Below, one piece after another: positions 42,957 through 51,296 of a stretch of 53,935 nt of DNA; position 1 is the stretch's first letter, and the number at the start of each line of letters is the position of its first letter. The notes beneath the pieces were generated by a model. It had not been told where the DNA came from and did not search any database. It saw nothing but the letters and a program-made list of their open reading frames with translations. This DNA is from Desulfosporosinus sp. BRH_c37 (GTDB taxonomy: Bacteria > Bacillota > Desulfitobacteriia > Desulfitobacteriales > Desulfitobacteriaceae), in assembly GCA_001516045.1 (NCBI GenBank), contig LOEW01000283.1, positions 1-53,935 of the forward strand, given 5' to 3'. The translations under genes and the position numbers were made by a program.

Positions 42957-43132
42957 GAGGAAGTGTCTTGGCACGTTCGCATACGTTCCATCGCTATTCG
43001 TTTGCCGCTAAGGCTAAAACGCAAACCTCTTGGCTATCCTGCATGTTAACCAATGCGTTTCTTAACGCCTTATCGTCTGCTCTCATTGACGCGATTCCTC
43101 TCTCCATGCTCGCTAAGCCAAGAAACTTCCTC
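42957..43132. repeat. Dispersed palindromic repeat, copy A
   Basis: About 176 bp, beginning GAGGAAGTGTCTTGGCACG and ending GCTAAGCCAAGAAACTTCCTC, with inverted termini and internal conserved blocks (CGTTCCATCGCTATTCG, GCTAAGGCTAAAACGC, GATTCCTCTCTCCATGCTC). It starts 15 bp after the hydrogenase operon. Open frames inside are not conserved among copies. Confidence 0.8.
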
Positions 43133-43151
43133 TTAGCTTGGGTCGACGAGG

Positions 43152-43377
43152 GAGGAAGTTTCTTAGCCCGTTCGCATACGTTCCATCGTTATTCGCTTGT
43201 CGCTAAGGCTAAAACGCGTAACCTCTTGGCTTTTCTGCAAGGTCGCTCCATGCCATCCTAGGCACCGCGACATCAGTCCATCCTTGGACAAGTCCCAACG
43301 CGTTTCTTCACGCCTTATCGACTGCGCTCATGACGCGATTCCTCTCTCCATGCTCACTCAGCTAAGAAACTTCCTCT
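43152..43377. repeat. Dispersed palindromic repeat, copy B
   Basis: About 226 bp, in tandem with copy A and the same orientation. Ends GAGGAAGTTTCTTAGC and GCTAAGAAACTTCCTC are perfect inverted repeats of 16 bp. It has an extra segment of about 50 bp in the centre (43252-43305) that itself contains an inverted GTCC..GGAC. The sequence GGGTGGAGCAGCCGTTAAGG follows, also seen after copy C. Confidence 0.8.
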
Positions 43378-43437
43378 AGCTAGGGTGGAGCAGCCGTTAA
43401 GGCTGAGAATTGAATAACAAAATTCAATAAGCATGAG

Positions 43438-43466
43438 AAAAGACCCCCGACTTGGAGGTCTTTAAG
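43438..43466 (-). terminator. Terminator at the end of the PemK-like unit
   Basis: On the minus strand AAAGACCTCC and GGGGGTCTTTT form a stem with a T-rich end, overlapping the stop of the region encoding the toxin-linked tail. Confidence 0.6.
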
Positions 43467-43760
43467 CATTCTTTTCGAATCGTTCTAATCGCGACATTAT
43501 TTTCCTTATATTTTCAATCGCATATGAATATTCACATTTTGAGCATTGTTCTATGTTTTTAATATTAAGCATCTTACTTAATCTTATATTTAATTCTTTA
43601 AGATCATTACCACTTAGTCCGTTTTCGGGTAAAGGTTTTATCAAAAAAGATTTGTGAATAAATCTCGCATCACTCAATCTTAAAACTTGTTCATATATTT
43701 CGCCATTATCTAATGTCTTAGGAAAATAATACCGATCATAAACTGTATTTCTTTTGTTTA
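43462..43760 (-). pseudogene. Probable frameshifted C-terminal part of the PemK-like toxin
   Basis: A frame with no good start runs from just after the toxin's stop codon: NKRNTVYDRYYFPKTLDNGE, then LRLSDARFIHKSFLIKPLPE and IRKIMSRLERFEKNA. It is in a different frame from the toxin, contiguous with it, and codes for a plausible helical domain. Only a late TTG (43677) could start it independently. A one-base indel near 43760 joining the two would give one protein of about 235 residues. Whether this is a real second protein is uncertain. Confidence 0.45.
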
Positions 43761-44183
43761 CTAATCCTCATAAATTTGTAGATCATTTTCATATCTATTA
43801 ATATCTTCTTTTGTATATGAATAATCCTCTTTGTTAGGTTTCCGTAATGTTTGAATAGGGATTACAAAAACATTATCATGATATCGCTCATTGAAATCTA
43901 TGTCTTGGAAAACCAAAACTGGTCTTGCTTTAGCTCTAGAAACAATACAAACTTCAGGGGCTTTCAAATTACCGTTTTCATCTTTAATAGGTTTGAAACC
44001 ATCATTTCTAATATTTAAAGTACCATTAAAGGTTGACAAACCACTTTTTTGATTATTAAACAATTTTTCATCATCTGGGTTTGAAAAGTCGAAAAATCCA
44101 ATAGGCATTCTTTCTACATATTCAAACCCAGTTAATACTAATGAATTATAGTCAATCTTCCCATCAGAAGCCGTGACGAACAC
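43761..44183 (-). CDS. PemK/MazF-like toxin (possibly truncated by frameshift)
   Basis: A 140-residue protein starting at GTG 44183 immediately after the antitoxin stop. The APEVCIVSRAKARPVLVFQD segment and NVFVIPIQTLRK resemble the beta-barrel core of PemK/MazF mRNA interferases, though the N-terminal part (GKIDYNSLVLTGFEYVERMP) is unlike minimal members. It ends DLQIYED-stop, and a further frame continues immediately. The family call rests on few motifs and gene order. Confidence 0.5.
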   Translation of the reverse strand: MFVTASDGKIDYNSLVLTGFEYVERMPIGFFDFSNPDDEKLFNNQKSGLSTFNGTLNIRNDGFKPIKDENGNLKAPEVCIVSRAKARPVLVFQDIDFNERYHDNVFVIPIQTLRKPNKEDYSYTKEDINRYENDLQIYED

Positions 44184-44333
44184 CTACATTTCTTTTAATA
44201 TTTCCTGATATACTTTTTGTAAATATTTATCATCATCGTATAATAGTCTCTTTTGAGATTCTTGTATTTCTATTTTAGAAAGGTCTTTAACAATTTTGGG
44301 TTTTCTATTAACGAGTTTTATTACTTTCCCCAT
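44184..44333 (-). CDS. Small antitoxin-like protein
   Basis: A 49-residue basic-then-acidic helical protein starting at ATG 44333 behind AAAGGAGGG (MGKVIKLVNRKPKIVKDLSK). Its stop codon touches the GTG of the PemK-like gene. Size, position and coupling suggest an antitoxin, but no DNA-binding fold is recognised. Confidence 0.45.
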   Translation of the reverse strand: MGKVIKLVNRKPKIVKDLSKIEIQESQKRLLYDDDKYLQKVYQEILKEM

Positions 44334-44466
44334 AATTTTACCCTCCTTTAGTTTTACACGAACATTAATTTTACCATATTGTACCACTCCTAGTATATTG
44401 ATTCAATTAATATATTCATAATTTAACCAACATAGAAGAAATAATAATGGTTATTCTCAAATCTAA

Positions 44467-44494
44467 AAAGCAAGCCAGCGCGGCTTGCTTTCTT
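44467..44494. terminator. Bidirectional terminator after AcoR-like gene
   Basis: Perfect 10-bp stem AAAGCAAGCC / GGCTTGCTTT with a 5-nt loop; on the minus strand a T-run follows. It ends the sigma-54 activator gene. Confidence 0.8.
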
Positions 44495-44538
44495 ACGTCG
44501 ACAAACAATATTGTAATTTCTTTCTGTTTATTTCAAAT

Positions 44539-46413
44539 TTAAAACGTTATATCCAACTCTTTGATTTTGCGGTAAAGTGTATTTCTTCCAATACCCAGAA
44601 GTTTAGCGGCGGGCGCAATTTTTCCTCTGGTTTGAGTGAGTGCATAGTGGATGGCCTGTTTGGTTTGTCGGTTCAGTAAGGAGTCGGATTCAGTTTCGGT
44701 TTTTAAGATGGTATTTTGGAATTCATCTGGTAAGTCTGCTACGGTCAGAATAGGCCCTTCGGCTAAAGCTACCATGCATTCAATACAGTTTTCTAATTCT
44801 CGGACATTTCCTGGCCAGGTGTGAGCTAAGAAATAATCATAGACTTCTTCTTGAATCCCCAAGAGTGGACCGCCAAAAGATTCACATGCTTTACGTATAA
44901 AATGGGGAACCAGATTGCGAATGTCTTCAGAACGTTCGCGCAGTGGAGGTAATTCTAAGGTGATGACTTTTAAGCGGTAAAATAGATCTAAGCGAAACTG
45001 TTCTTTCTCAACCAGGGTAGGTAGGTCTTTGTGAGTGGCAGTAATGACCCGTACGTTGATTTTTAGTGCTTTTGTATCGCCAATACGAGAAACTTCCTTT
45101 TCTTGAAGTACTCGGAGGAGGGCAACTTGAACATTTAAGGGCATATCTCCGATTTCATCCAAGAAAATGGTCCCATTATTAGCTAATTCAAATTTTCCGG
45201 GTTTTCCACCTCGGCGTGCTCCGGTGAAAGCACCATCAACATAACCGAATAACTCACTTTCAATTAGTGAAGCAGGGAGTGAGGCACAGTTTAAAGCGAC
45301 AAAAGGTCCTTCACGGCGTGGGCTGAGTTGATGGATTGTTCGCGCAATTATTTCCTTTCCAGTCCCGCTTTCTCCGTGGATGAGTACGGAAGAGTGGGTT
45401 GAGGCAACTTTCGAAGCTCGTGCCAGGATTCGCTGTGAAGGCTGACTATGCCCGATCCATAAGGTTTGCGACATATTGGGAGTATCTTTGGTTATTTGAA
45501 GCGTTCCTACGGCACCTAATGATTGGCCAGCTTTATTTACTACACGTGTTAAATGAGACGAAATTTCCTTCCCAGCGCGATCTTTTATCTGGAGATCCAG
45601 AGAATGGCTGCTTAACATCCACCCTTTCGGGGTACTAAAAACATCCGTCGCGAGTTGACCAACGATGTTATCCGCTTTGTACCCAAGCAATGCGGCGCCG
45701 AGTGGGTTAATTTCAGTAATAAAGCCGTTACGATCAATGGCGAGAAATCCTTGTTGTAATAGTGAAGAAGCTAATTTAGCTCCTTCTTGGTAAAATTTCA
45801 GTTGATTTTCTAATTCAAAGAGTCGCAAATTTTTCTCGATCATACTTGCGCCCATTCTGGCAATTGTTAAGATCTTTTGGCGGTCCGGAATGGCTTCCCC
45901 ACTGATATCTAAAACGCCAAGGGGAGCACCCAGCTCGTTTTGAATCGGAGCTGCCCAACATGCTAAAAAATGATTATCGTGCACATAGTGCTCCCACCCG
46001 AAGACGGAGATGGGAGCATTATCACGGAGAGCAGTTCCAATGGCGTTGGTTCCTCGGACTTCTTCTCGCCAACTGGCGCCTGGACTTAAATTTACTTTTT
46101 GAGCTTTACTCATAAAGGGTGCGTCACCAATGGCCTCGATAATGTAGCCATCGTTGTCACTCAATAAAACGGTATAATTGGTGCTCCCAAGTAAACTGAA
46201 AATGTATGGCAGAACAGGTTCACTCGCACGGATTAAGGATTCTTGGGCGTCTCGACGCTTGCTGAGACTAGGAGTTGTAAGAATATCCTGGTTAGAAACT
46301 AGTGTATGGTCTACCTGAAACTCTAGGCTTCTCTGCCAGGAACGATAGATGGAAGGAGTAACTTCGGATTCCACGCACTCGCCATTTATAAAACGATTCC
46401 AATGATTGCGCAT
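44539..46413 (-). CDS. AcoR-type sigma-54-dependent activator
   Basis: A 624-residue regulator: GAF-like sensor (about 60-200, with GASWREEVRGTNAIGTAL and HYVHDNHFLACWAAPI), PAS domain (about 215-320, GFLAIDRNGFITEINPLGAA), AAA+ domain with Walker A GESGTGKE, the sigma-54 loop GAFTGA and FLDEIGDM, and a Fis-type helix-turn-helix at the C-terminus (GKIAPAAKLLGIGRNTLYRK). The GAF layout is that of AcoR/DhaR-type activators that sense small metabolites. It is divergent from the aor gene, whose upstream region carries a sigma-54 promoter, so aldehyde or a related compound may be the signal (inference). Confidence 0.93.
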   Translation of the reverse strand: MRNHWNRFINGECVESEVTPSIYRSWQRSLEFQVDHTLVSNQDILTTPSLSKRRDAQESLIRASEPVLPYIFSLLGSTNYTVLLSDNDGYIIEAIGDAPFMSKAQKVNLSPGASWREEVRGTNAIGTALRDNAPISVFGWEHYVHDNHFLACWAAPIQNELGAPLGVLDISGEAIPDRQKILTIARMGASMIEKNLRLFELENQLKFYQEGAKLASSLLQQGFLAIDRNGFITEINPLGAALLGYKADNIVGQLATDVFSTPKGWMLSSHSLDLQIKDRAGKEISSHLTRVVNKAGQSLGAVGTLQITKDTPNMSQTLWIGHSQPSQRILARASKVASTHSSVLIHGESGTGKEIIARTIHQLSPRREGPFVALNCASLPASLIESELFGYVDGAFTGARRGGKPGKFELANNGTIFLDEIGDMPLNVQVALLRVLQEKEVSRIGDTKALKINVRVITATHKDLPTLVEKEQFRLDLFYRLKVITLELPPLRERSEDIRNLVPHFIRKACESFGGPLLGIQEEVYDYFLAHTWPGNVRELENCIECMVALAEGPILTVADLPDEFQNTILKTETESDSLLNRQTKQAIHYALTQTRGKIAPAAKLLGIGRNTLYRKIKELDITF

Positions 46414-46750
46414 ATAACTCTTTCCCGCTCCTTTCTAGGCTAGAGAACGTATTTCACTATATTGACAGAATACCATACCTATATTATTCAAACAACAGGC
46501 TGCTGTAATTTGACTCCTGGAAAGTGTTTCATAATGGAACAGAAGAGAGCAACAAAACGTCTAATACGGAACAACTTGTAATCAACATATAGTTTTACTA
46601 TCTTTCATTATAAGGATTGAAAATAAGTTGATGTTTTTAATAGTTATATGTAGTTAGTTATAGTTGGACATAGCTTGTTTAAGTTTAATTTAAACTGGTA
46701 TTGATAATATGAAGCAGAAAATTTAAATATAATTATAAAGTTTAAACATT

Positions 46751-46765
46751 TGGCGCAATAATTGC
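46751..46765 (+). promoter_or_regulatory. Sigma-54 promoter of the aldehyde oxidoreductase gene
   Basis: TGGCGCAATAATTGC matches the TGGC-N7-TTGC sigma-54 consensus with exact spacing, about 100 bp upstream of the aor start. The remaining 46414-46750 is AT-rich and should hold the activator's enhancer sites; I cannot assign them, though TTATAGTTGGACATAG and TAGTTATATGTAGTTAG repeats are present. Confidence 0.75.
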
Positions 46766-46867
46766 TATATAATTAAAGGTAAGCTAACTTTGGGAAGGCG
46801 CGTTATTTAATTCAATCCCCCAAAGGAAACATTTAGCGAAATATTATTGTAATGAGGAGGAAGATTC

Positions 46868-48661
46868 ATGGGTGGGTATACCGGAAAAGTATTACGTATC
46901 AATCTCACGGAAGGGAAAACCAGTACTGAGCCTTTAAACATGGAACTTGCGAAAAAATATTTGAGCGGGCGTGGGCTTGCCGGGAAAATGTGTTTTGATG
47001 AGGTAGCAGCAGATGTAGATGCTCTTTCCCCCGAAAACAAAATCTTTATCTCAACAGGAGCACTCACAGGAACGAACGCTCCAACGTCTGGTCGGTATAT
47101 GGTTGTGACAAAATCTCCGCTCAATGGAGTAACTGCCTCTTCGAACTCAGGGGGATATTGGGGAGCGCAGCTTAAGTTTGCTGGTTATGATATGGTTATT
47201 TTGGAAGGCAAAGCAGCCAAGCCTGTGTATATTGCCATTAACGACGATAAAGTGGAAATTAAAGATGCCGCTAATCTTTGGGGTAAAGATGTGTATGCTA
47301 CAACAGAAGCAGTAATACAGGAATTTGGGGATGACAAAGCGAAAGTCTTAACAATTGGTCCCGCCGGTGAAAACCTTTCTCTAGTGGCATCGATTATGAA
47401 TGACAAATTCCGTGCGGCTGGACGCAGTGGCGTGGGTGCTGTCATGGGGTCAAAGAATCTTAAAGCAATTATTGTTCGTGGAACTGGAAAGGTCGAAAAC
47501 GCAAATCCAGATGAAATGAAAAAGATCTTGAGTGCGGCTTTGGGCAAGCTCAAGGAAAATGGCGTAACTGGCCAAGGACTTGGAACGTATGGCACAGCTG
47601 TGCTAGTTAACATTGTTAATGAAAGCGGAATATTCCCAGTCAATAACTTCCAAGATGCGTATGACCCTGATGCGGATAAAATCAGCGGAGAAACCATGAC
47701 TGCAAACCACCTAATCAAAAAAGATGCTTGTTATCGCTGTCCGATTGCTTGTGGCCGCTATAGTAAATGGGAAGGCGGCGAAGGCGCTGGGCCTGAGTAT
47801 GAAGCAGCATGGGCCTTTGGTGCCGACTGTGGCGTCCATGATTTTGATGCGATTCATGCTGCTAATGATTTATGTAATAAATATGGGCTAGACTCGATTT
47901 CAGCTGGGTGCACCATTGCTACGGCTATGGAACTGGTTCAACGCGGATATATTAAGCCAGAAGAGCTTGATGGAACACCATTGGAGTTCGGAAATGGTAA
48001 AGGTATGGTAGAATGGGTGCGCAAAATGGCTTATGCTGAAGGCCTTGGCGCTAAATTGGCACAGGGTTCTTATCGCTTAGCTGAAAGCTATGGCGTCCCA
48101 GAGTTGTCCATGTCGGTTAAGAAACTGGATATTCCAGCCTATGATCCTCGTGGTATCCAAGGTCATGGTCTTCAATATGCAACTAGTAACCGTGGTGGTT
48201 GTCACGTTCGTGGGTATATGGTTTCTCCAGAAATTATCGGCCTTCCAGAAAAACTGGATAAAGACTCTCTTGAGGGAAAAACAACGTGGGTTAAGATCTT
48301 CCAAGATCTCACGGCTGTCATCGACTCCCTTGGAATGTGCTTGTTCACTTCTTTCGCCCTTGGCCTGTCTGATTACACTGCGATTGTTAACGCAGTGACC
48401 GGTTCCAATTATACGGATGCTGAACTCTTGGCTTGCGGAGAGCGGATTTGGAACGTTGAACGTTTACAAAATTTACGGATTGGCATGACTACTGCGGATG
48501 ATACACTTCCTAAACGTTTGCTAGAGGATCCAATTCCATCAGGTCCTTCTAAAGGAAGTGTACACAGATTACCAGAGCTTCTACCCGCGTACTATGCAGA
48601 ACGTGGATGGGATGTTGCTGGCGTACCAACGGCTGAAACCCTTAAAAACCTCGGCATTTAA
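46868..48661 (+). CDS. aor: Tungsten-containing aldehyde:ferredoxin oxidoreductase
   Basis: A 597-residue member of the AOR family, which oxidises aldehydes to acids (or reduces acids) with ferredoxin using a bis-tungstopterin and a [4Fe-4S] cluster. The N-terminal MGGYTGKVLRINLTEGKT, the pterin-site GRYMVVTKSPLNG and NSGGYWGAQLKFAGYD, the cluster ligands CYRCPIACGR (CxxCxxxC) with a later Cys in DSLGMCLF, and AGRSGVGAVMGSKNLKAI are all present. Length is normal. Ribosome site GAGGAGGAAGATTC. Under sigma-54 control, and followed by cofactor genes. Confidence 0.95.
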   Translation: MGGYTGKVLRINLTEGKTSTEPLNMELAKKYLSGRGLAGKMCFDEVAADVDALSPENKIFISTGALTGTNAPTSGRYMVVTKSPLNGVTASSNSGGYWGAQLKFAGYDMVILEGKAAKPVYIAINDDKVEIKDAANLWGKDVYATTEAVIQEFGDDKAKVLTIGPAGENLSLVASIMNDKFRAAGRSGVGAVMGSKNLKAIIVRGTGKVENANPDEMKKILSAALGKLKENGVTGQGLGTYGTAVLVNIVNESGIFPVNNFQDAYDPDADKISGETMTANHLIKKDACYRCPIACGRYSKWEGGEGAGPEYEAAWAFGADCGVHDFDAIHAANDLCNKYGLDSISAGCTIATAMELVQRGYIKPEELDGTPLEFGNGKGMVEWVRKMAYAEGLGAKLAQGSYRLAESYGVPELSMSVKKLDIPAYDPRGIQGHGLQYATSNRGGCHVRGYMVSPEIIGLPEKLDKDSLEGKTTWVKIFQDLTAVIDSLGMCLFTSFALGLSDYTAIVNAVTGSNYTDAELLACGERIWNVERLQNLRIGMTTADDTLPKRLLEDPIPSGPSKGSVHRLPELLPAYYAERGWDVAGVPTAETLKNLGI

Positions 48662-48689
48662 GACATTATCTACTATTGGGAATTTTCTT

Positions 48690-48714
48690 AGGGGGACCTT
48701 TTTGAGGTCCCCCT
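48690..48714 (+). terminator. Hairpin terminator after aor
   Basis: Perfect 9-bp stem AGGGGGACC / GGTCCCCCT with a 7-nt loop. The T-tail is short (TT), so termination may be partial and allow read-through into moaD. Confidence 0.6.
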
Positions 48715-48794
48715 TCGAAGTGCTTGGGCAAATAGGAAACTTGTTTTTTATGAAGTTTCACCTTAATCATAAGTATTAGTTGAATTTTCCAGGG

Positions 48795-48846
48795 GCTAAT
48801 CGCCACTAATCTTTCAATTATTGTGGAAGTTTAGTGGCGGTTAGTC
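48795..48846 (+). other. Long imperfect hairpin in the moaD leader
   Basis: Arms of about 20 nt (GGCTAATCGCCACTAATCTT and its near-complement at 48827-48846) around a 13-nt loop, 64 bp before moaD. It lacks a T-run and does not show the Moco-riboswitch core, so it may be an attenuator or mRNA stabiliser. Confidence 0.45.
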
Positions 48847-48909
48847 ATCGGATATAGTAAACTTACTTTTATGAAGTTCTATATCGTATATTGAAAGGGA
48901 GGAACCGGG

Positions 48910-49134
48910 GTGCGTGTAACCGTTAAATTATTCGCGTCGTTTCGGGATGGCCGGTTTAAGGTTGAAGAAAGGAATCTTCCGGAAGGAACTTCCGTTCTTG
49001 ATATCATTCAACCACTGAACATTAAACCTGAGGAAATTGCCATTTGCCTTCTAAATGGGAAGGATGCTAAGGAACATACTGTCTTAAAGGATGGAGATAC
49101 CCTGGCACTTTTTCCACCTGTGGGAGGGGGCTAA
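48910..49134 (+). CDS. MoaD/ThiS-family sulfur carrier protein
   Basis: A 74-residue ubiquitin-fold sulfur carrier (RVTVKLFASFRDGRFKVEER ... LALFPPVGGG). The C-terminal Gly-Gly that is adenylated and thiocarboxylated is present. Start GTG 48910 behind GAAAGGGAGGAACC. It donates sulfur to make the dithiolene of molybdopterin/tungstopterin; location after aor points to the AOR cofactor. The adjacent E1-like gene begins one base after its stop. Confidence 0.88.
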   Translation: MRVTVKLFASFRDGRFKVEERNLPEGTSVLDIIQPLNIKPEEIAICLLNGKDAKEHTVLKDGDTLALFPPVGGG

Positions 49135-49821
49135 ATGAAATTAGAAGGTCGTTACGTTCGGAATAGAAAAACCCTGTCTGATGAAGATCAGCTCAAGCTC
49201 TCTACTTCATGCGTAGCAATCGTGGGGTGCGGAGGACTTGGTGGGTATATAGCAGAAGAACTCGCACGGATTGGGGTCGGGCGACTAGTACTTATTGACG
49301 GTGATCGCCTGGAGGTCAGCAATCTTAATCGTCAGATAATGTCTTCGGAACTCAATATCGGGCAGTGGAAAGTGGAAGCCGCCCGCGACAGACTGCAAAG
49401 TATTAATTCTGAGGTACAAGTTGAGGGGATTAAAGGCTGGTTTGAAGAGGAGAAGGGTCCTGAATTGTTTCGGGAAGTCGACTTAGTTTGTGACGCCCTT
49501 GATTCATTGCCCACACGTGTCGAGTTGGAACGGGTCTGTCACCAAATGAAGTTACCGTTGGTCTTTGCTAGCATCGCAGGCTGGTTTGGCCAAATAGGCG
49601 TAAGCTTGCCGGGCGATTTTAGCGTTTTGCGCTTATTTGGCTACGGGGAGAAAGGGGTTGAGAGCACTTGGGGAAATCCTGCGTTTACTCCGGCTGTCCT
49701 AGCAAGCCTCAGTGTGGCGGAGACAGTAAAATTACTGGTTGGACGCCAGCCTTCCTTACGACATGCTTGGTTACAGGTGGATCTGCTAAGCATGGAGTTT
49801 GAACGTTTTGAGATTCAGTAA
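49135..49821 (+). CDS. ThiF/MoeB/HesA-family E1-like adenylyltransferase
   Basis: A 228-residue protein that should adenylate the C-terminus of the upstream MoaD-like carrier. The ATP site is VAIVGCGGLGGYIAEELARI, followed by LIDGDRLEVSNLNRQI and VCDALDSLPTRVELE. The zinc CxxC pairs of E. coli MoeB are absent, as in shorter HesA-type members, and I see no obvious catalytic cysteine at the crossover loop (ASIAGWFGQIG). It is translationally adjacent to moaD. Confidence 0.88.
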   Translation: MKLEGRYVRNRKTLSDEDQLKLSTSCVAIVGCGGLGGYIAEELARIGVGRLVLIDGDRLEVSNLNRQIMSSELNIGQWKVEAARDRLQSINSEVQVEGIKGWFEEEKGPELFREVDLVCDALDSLPTRVELERVCHQMKLPLVFASIAGWFGQIGVSLPGDFSVLRLFGYGEKGVESTWGNPAFTPAVLASLSVAETVKLLVGRQPSLRHAWLQVDLLSMEFERFEIQ

Positions 49822-50015
49822 GGCATATGAAAGAGAATAACAAGTCAAAGATGCCATGGATATTTTGCTTCAGACAAGGAGGTATGTTTACCTCATAGTG
49901 TGGCTATTAGGTGAACATGCCGACGCAGTATGACACGAAATAGACTGGCATACTGACTGGTTATTTTCTTGAATGTGCCTAATATCAAAATTGATCATGA
50001 AAGGTGGGATGGGAC

Positions 50016-51257
50016 ATGGGAAAAAGTAGTGAATTATTTAAGGTCAAAACGTTGGCTGAGGCGATTGATTCATTAAAACCCTATGTTCTCTCATTTTATC
50101 AGCGCGTCGAAAAGATTTCTTTGGCTGATTCACTGGGACGTATTCTTATTCAGGATATCCCGGCAAGTTGTGCTATACCACATTTTCGCAAATCTACAAT
50201 GGATGGGATGGCCGTTCGGGCTACAGATACGTTTGGAGCCAGTGAAAGTATGCCTGCGTTGGTTCAATGTTATGGGGAAGTACGGATGGGTGAAGCTCCG
50301 ACGGAAGTATTGAAGCAGGGGACAGGTATACTAATGCCCACAGGGGGAATGCTTCCTGAGGGAGCCGATGCTGTCGTAATGATTGAACATCTCGAACATT
50401 TCGGGGAGGAACTCTATGGTGTAACGAAGGCTGTAGCACCTGGGGAAAATCTTATCGACATTGGGGAAGATTTAAAAATAGGGGAAGTAATTCTTGCCCA
50501 ATTTACACGAATCAGAGCTCAAGAAATGGGGCTCCTGGCATCGCTTGGGCTAATAAAGGTCCCGGTATTGCCCCGTTTTCGAGTTGGGATTCTTTCCACA
50601 GGGGATGAAATTATTCCCCCAGATCAAACCCCTTTACCTGGTCAGTCAAGGGATATTAATGGCTATACCCTGCTTGGACAGGCCCTGGCGAATGGTGCTG
50701 AGGCTAAGCATTATGGTATTGTAAAAGATGACCTTGAAGAACTCCGTACAATGCTTACACGAATGTTAAAGGAAAATGATATAGTTCTACTCTCTGGCGG
50801 AAGCTCAGTAGGGACTCGTGACCTGTCCGCTCAGCTAATTGGCGAGCTAGGAGAGCCGGGACTGCTTTTTCATGGTTTAGCACTTAGACCTGGTAAACCT
50901 ACAATTGGTGGGGTCGTGGATGGCAAACTGATTTTTGGGCTTCCCGGGCACCCTGCATCAGCAATGGTCGTTTTTGACGCAATCGTCCGTCCGTGGTTGG
51001 ATGGGTCTGTATTACATCCCCAGGTTGACCCTCTTCCCAAGGGTAAGCTAACCCAAAACTTGTATTCAGGAAGTGGTCGAGAGGAGTTCGTGCGTGTTCG
51101 GCTTATATCAAACGGGGAAGGATGGCTTCTCGAGCCAATTCGAGGGAAATCCGGCTTAATTCGGACAATGGTATTGGCAGACGCTATAGTGCACATTCGC
51201 TTAGATACAGAGGGCATTGAAGCCGGAAAAGAGGCATCTTTTCGGCTGTTAAGATAA
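50016..51257 (+). CDS. moeA: MoeA-type molybdopterin molybdenum/tungsten transferase
   Basis: A 413-residue MoeA: inserts the metal into adenylated pterin. Motifs include SLADSLGRIL, STMDGMAVRATDTFGA, LMPTGGMLPEGADAVVMIEH, VGILSTGDEIIPP, VLLSGGSSVGTRDL and FGLPGHPASAMVVF. ATG 50016 follows AAAGGTGGGA; the in-frame GTG 50004 overlaps that ribosome site. The 194 bp upstream contains small inverted repeats but no recognised riboswitch. It lies 39 bp before a second MoeA-like gene. Confidence 0.93.
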   Translation: MGKSSELFKVKTLAEAIDSLKPYVLSFYQRVEKISLADSLGRILIQDIPASCAIPHFRKSTMDGMAVRATDTFGASESMPALVQCYGEVRMGEAPTEVLKQGTGILMPTGGMLPEGADAVVMIEHLEHFGEELYGVTKAVAPGENLIDIGEDLKIGEVILAQFTRIRAQEMGLLASLGLIKVPVLPRFRVGILSTGDEIIPPDQTPLPGQSRDINGYTLLGQALANGAEAKHYGIVKDDLEELRTMLTRMLKENDIVLLSGGSSVGTRDLSAQLIGELGEPGLLFHGLALRPGKPTIGGVVDGKLIFGLPGHPASAMVVFDAIVRPWLDGSVLHPQVDPLPKGKLTQNLYSGSGREEFVRVRLISNGEGWLLEPIRGKSGLIRTMVLADAIVHIRLDTEGIEAGKEASFRLLR

Positions 51258-51296
51258 AATAATAGACTGCTTGGAAATGGGAGGCATTAGGAAATC

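Noticed and set aside
42968..43379. Short plus-strand proteins inside the palindromic repeats
   Set aside because: Frames differ between repeat copies and the sequence is explained by a repeat with inverted ends.
48795..48846. Moco or tungsten-cofactor riboswitch before moaD
   Set aside because: There is only one long imperfect hairpin; the multi-stem conserved core expected of the Moco RNA is not seen.
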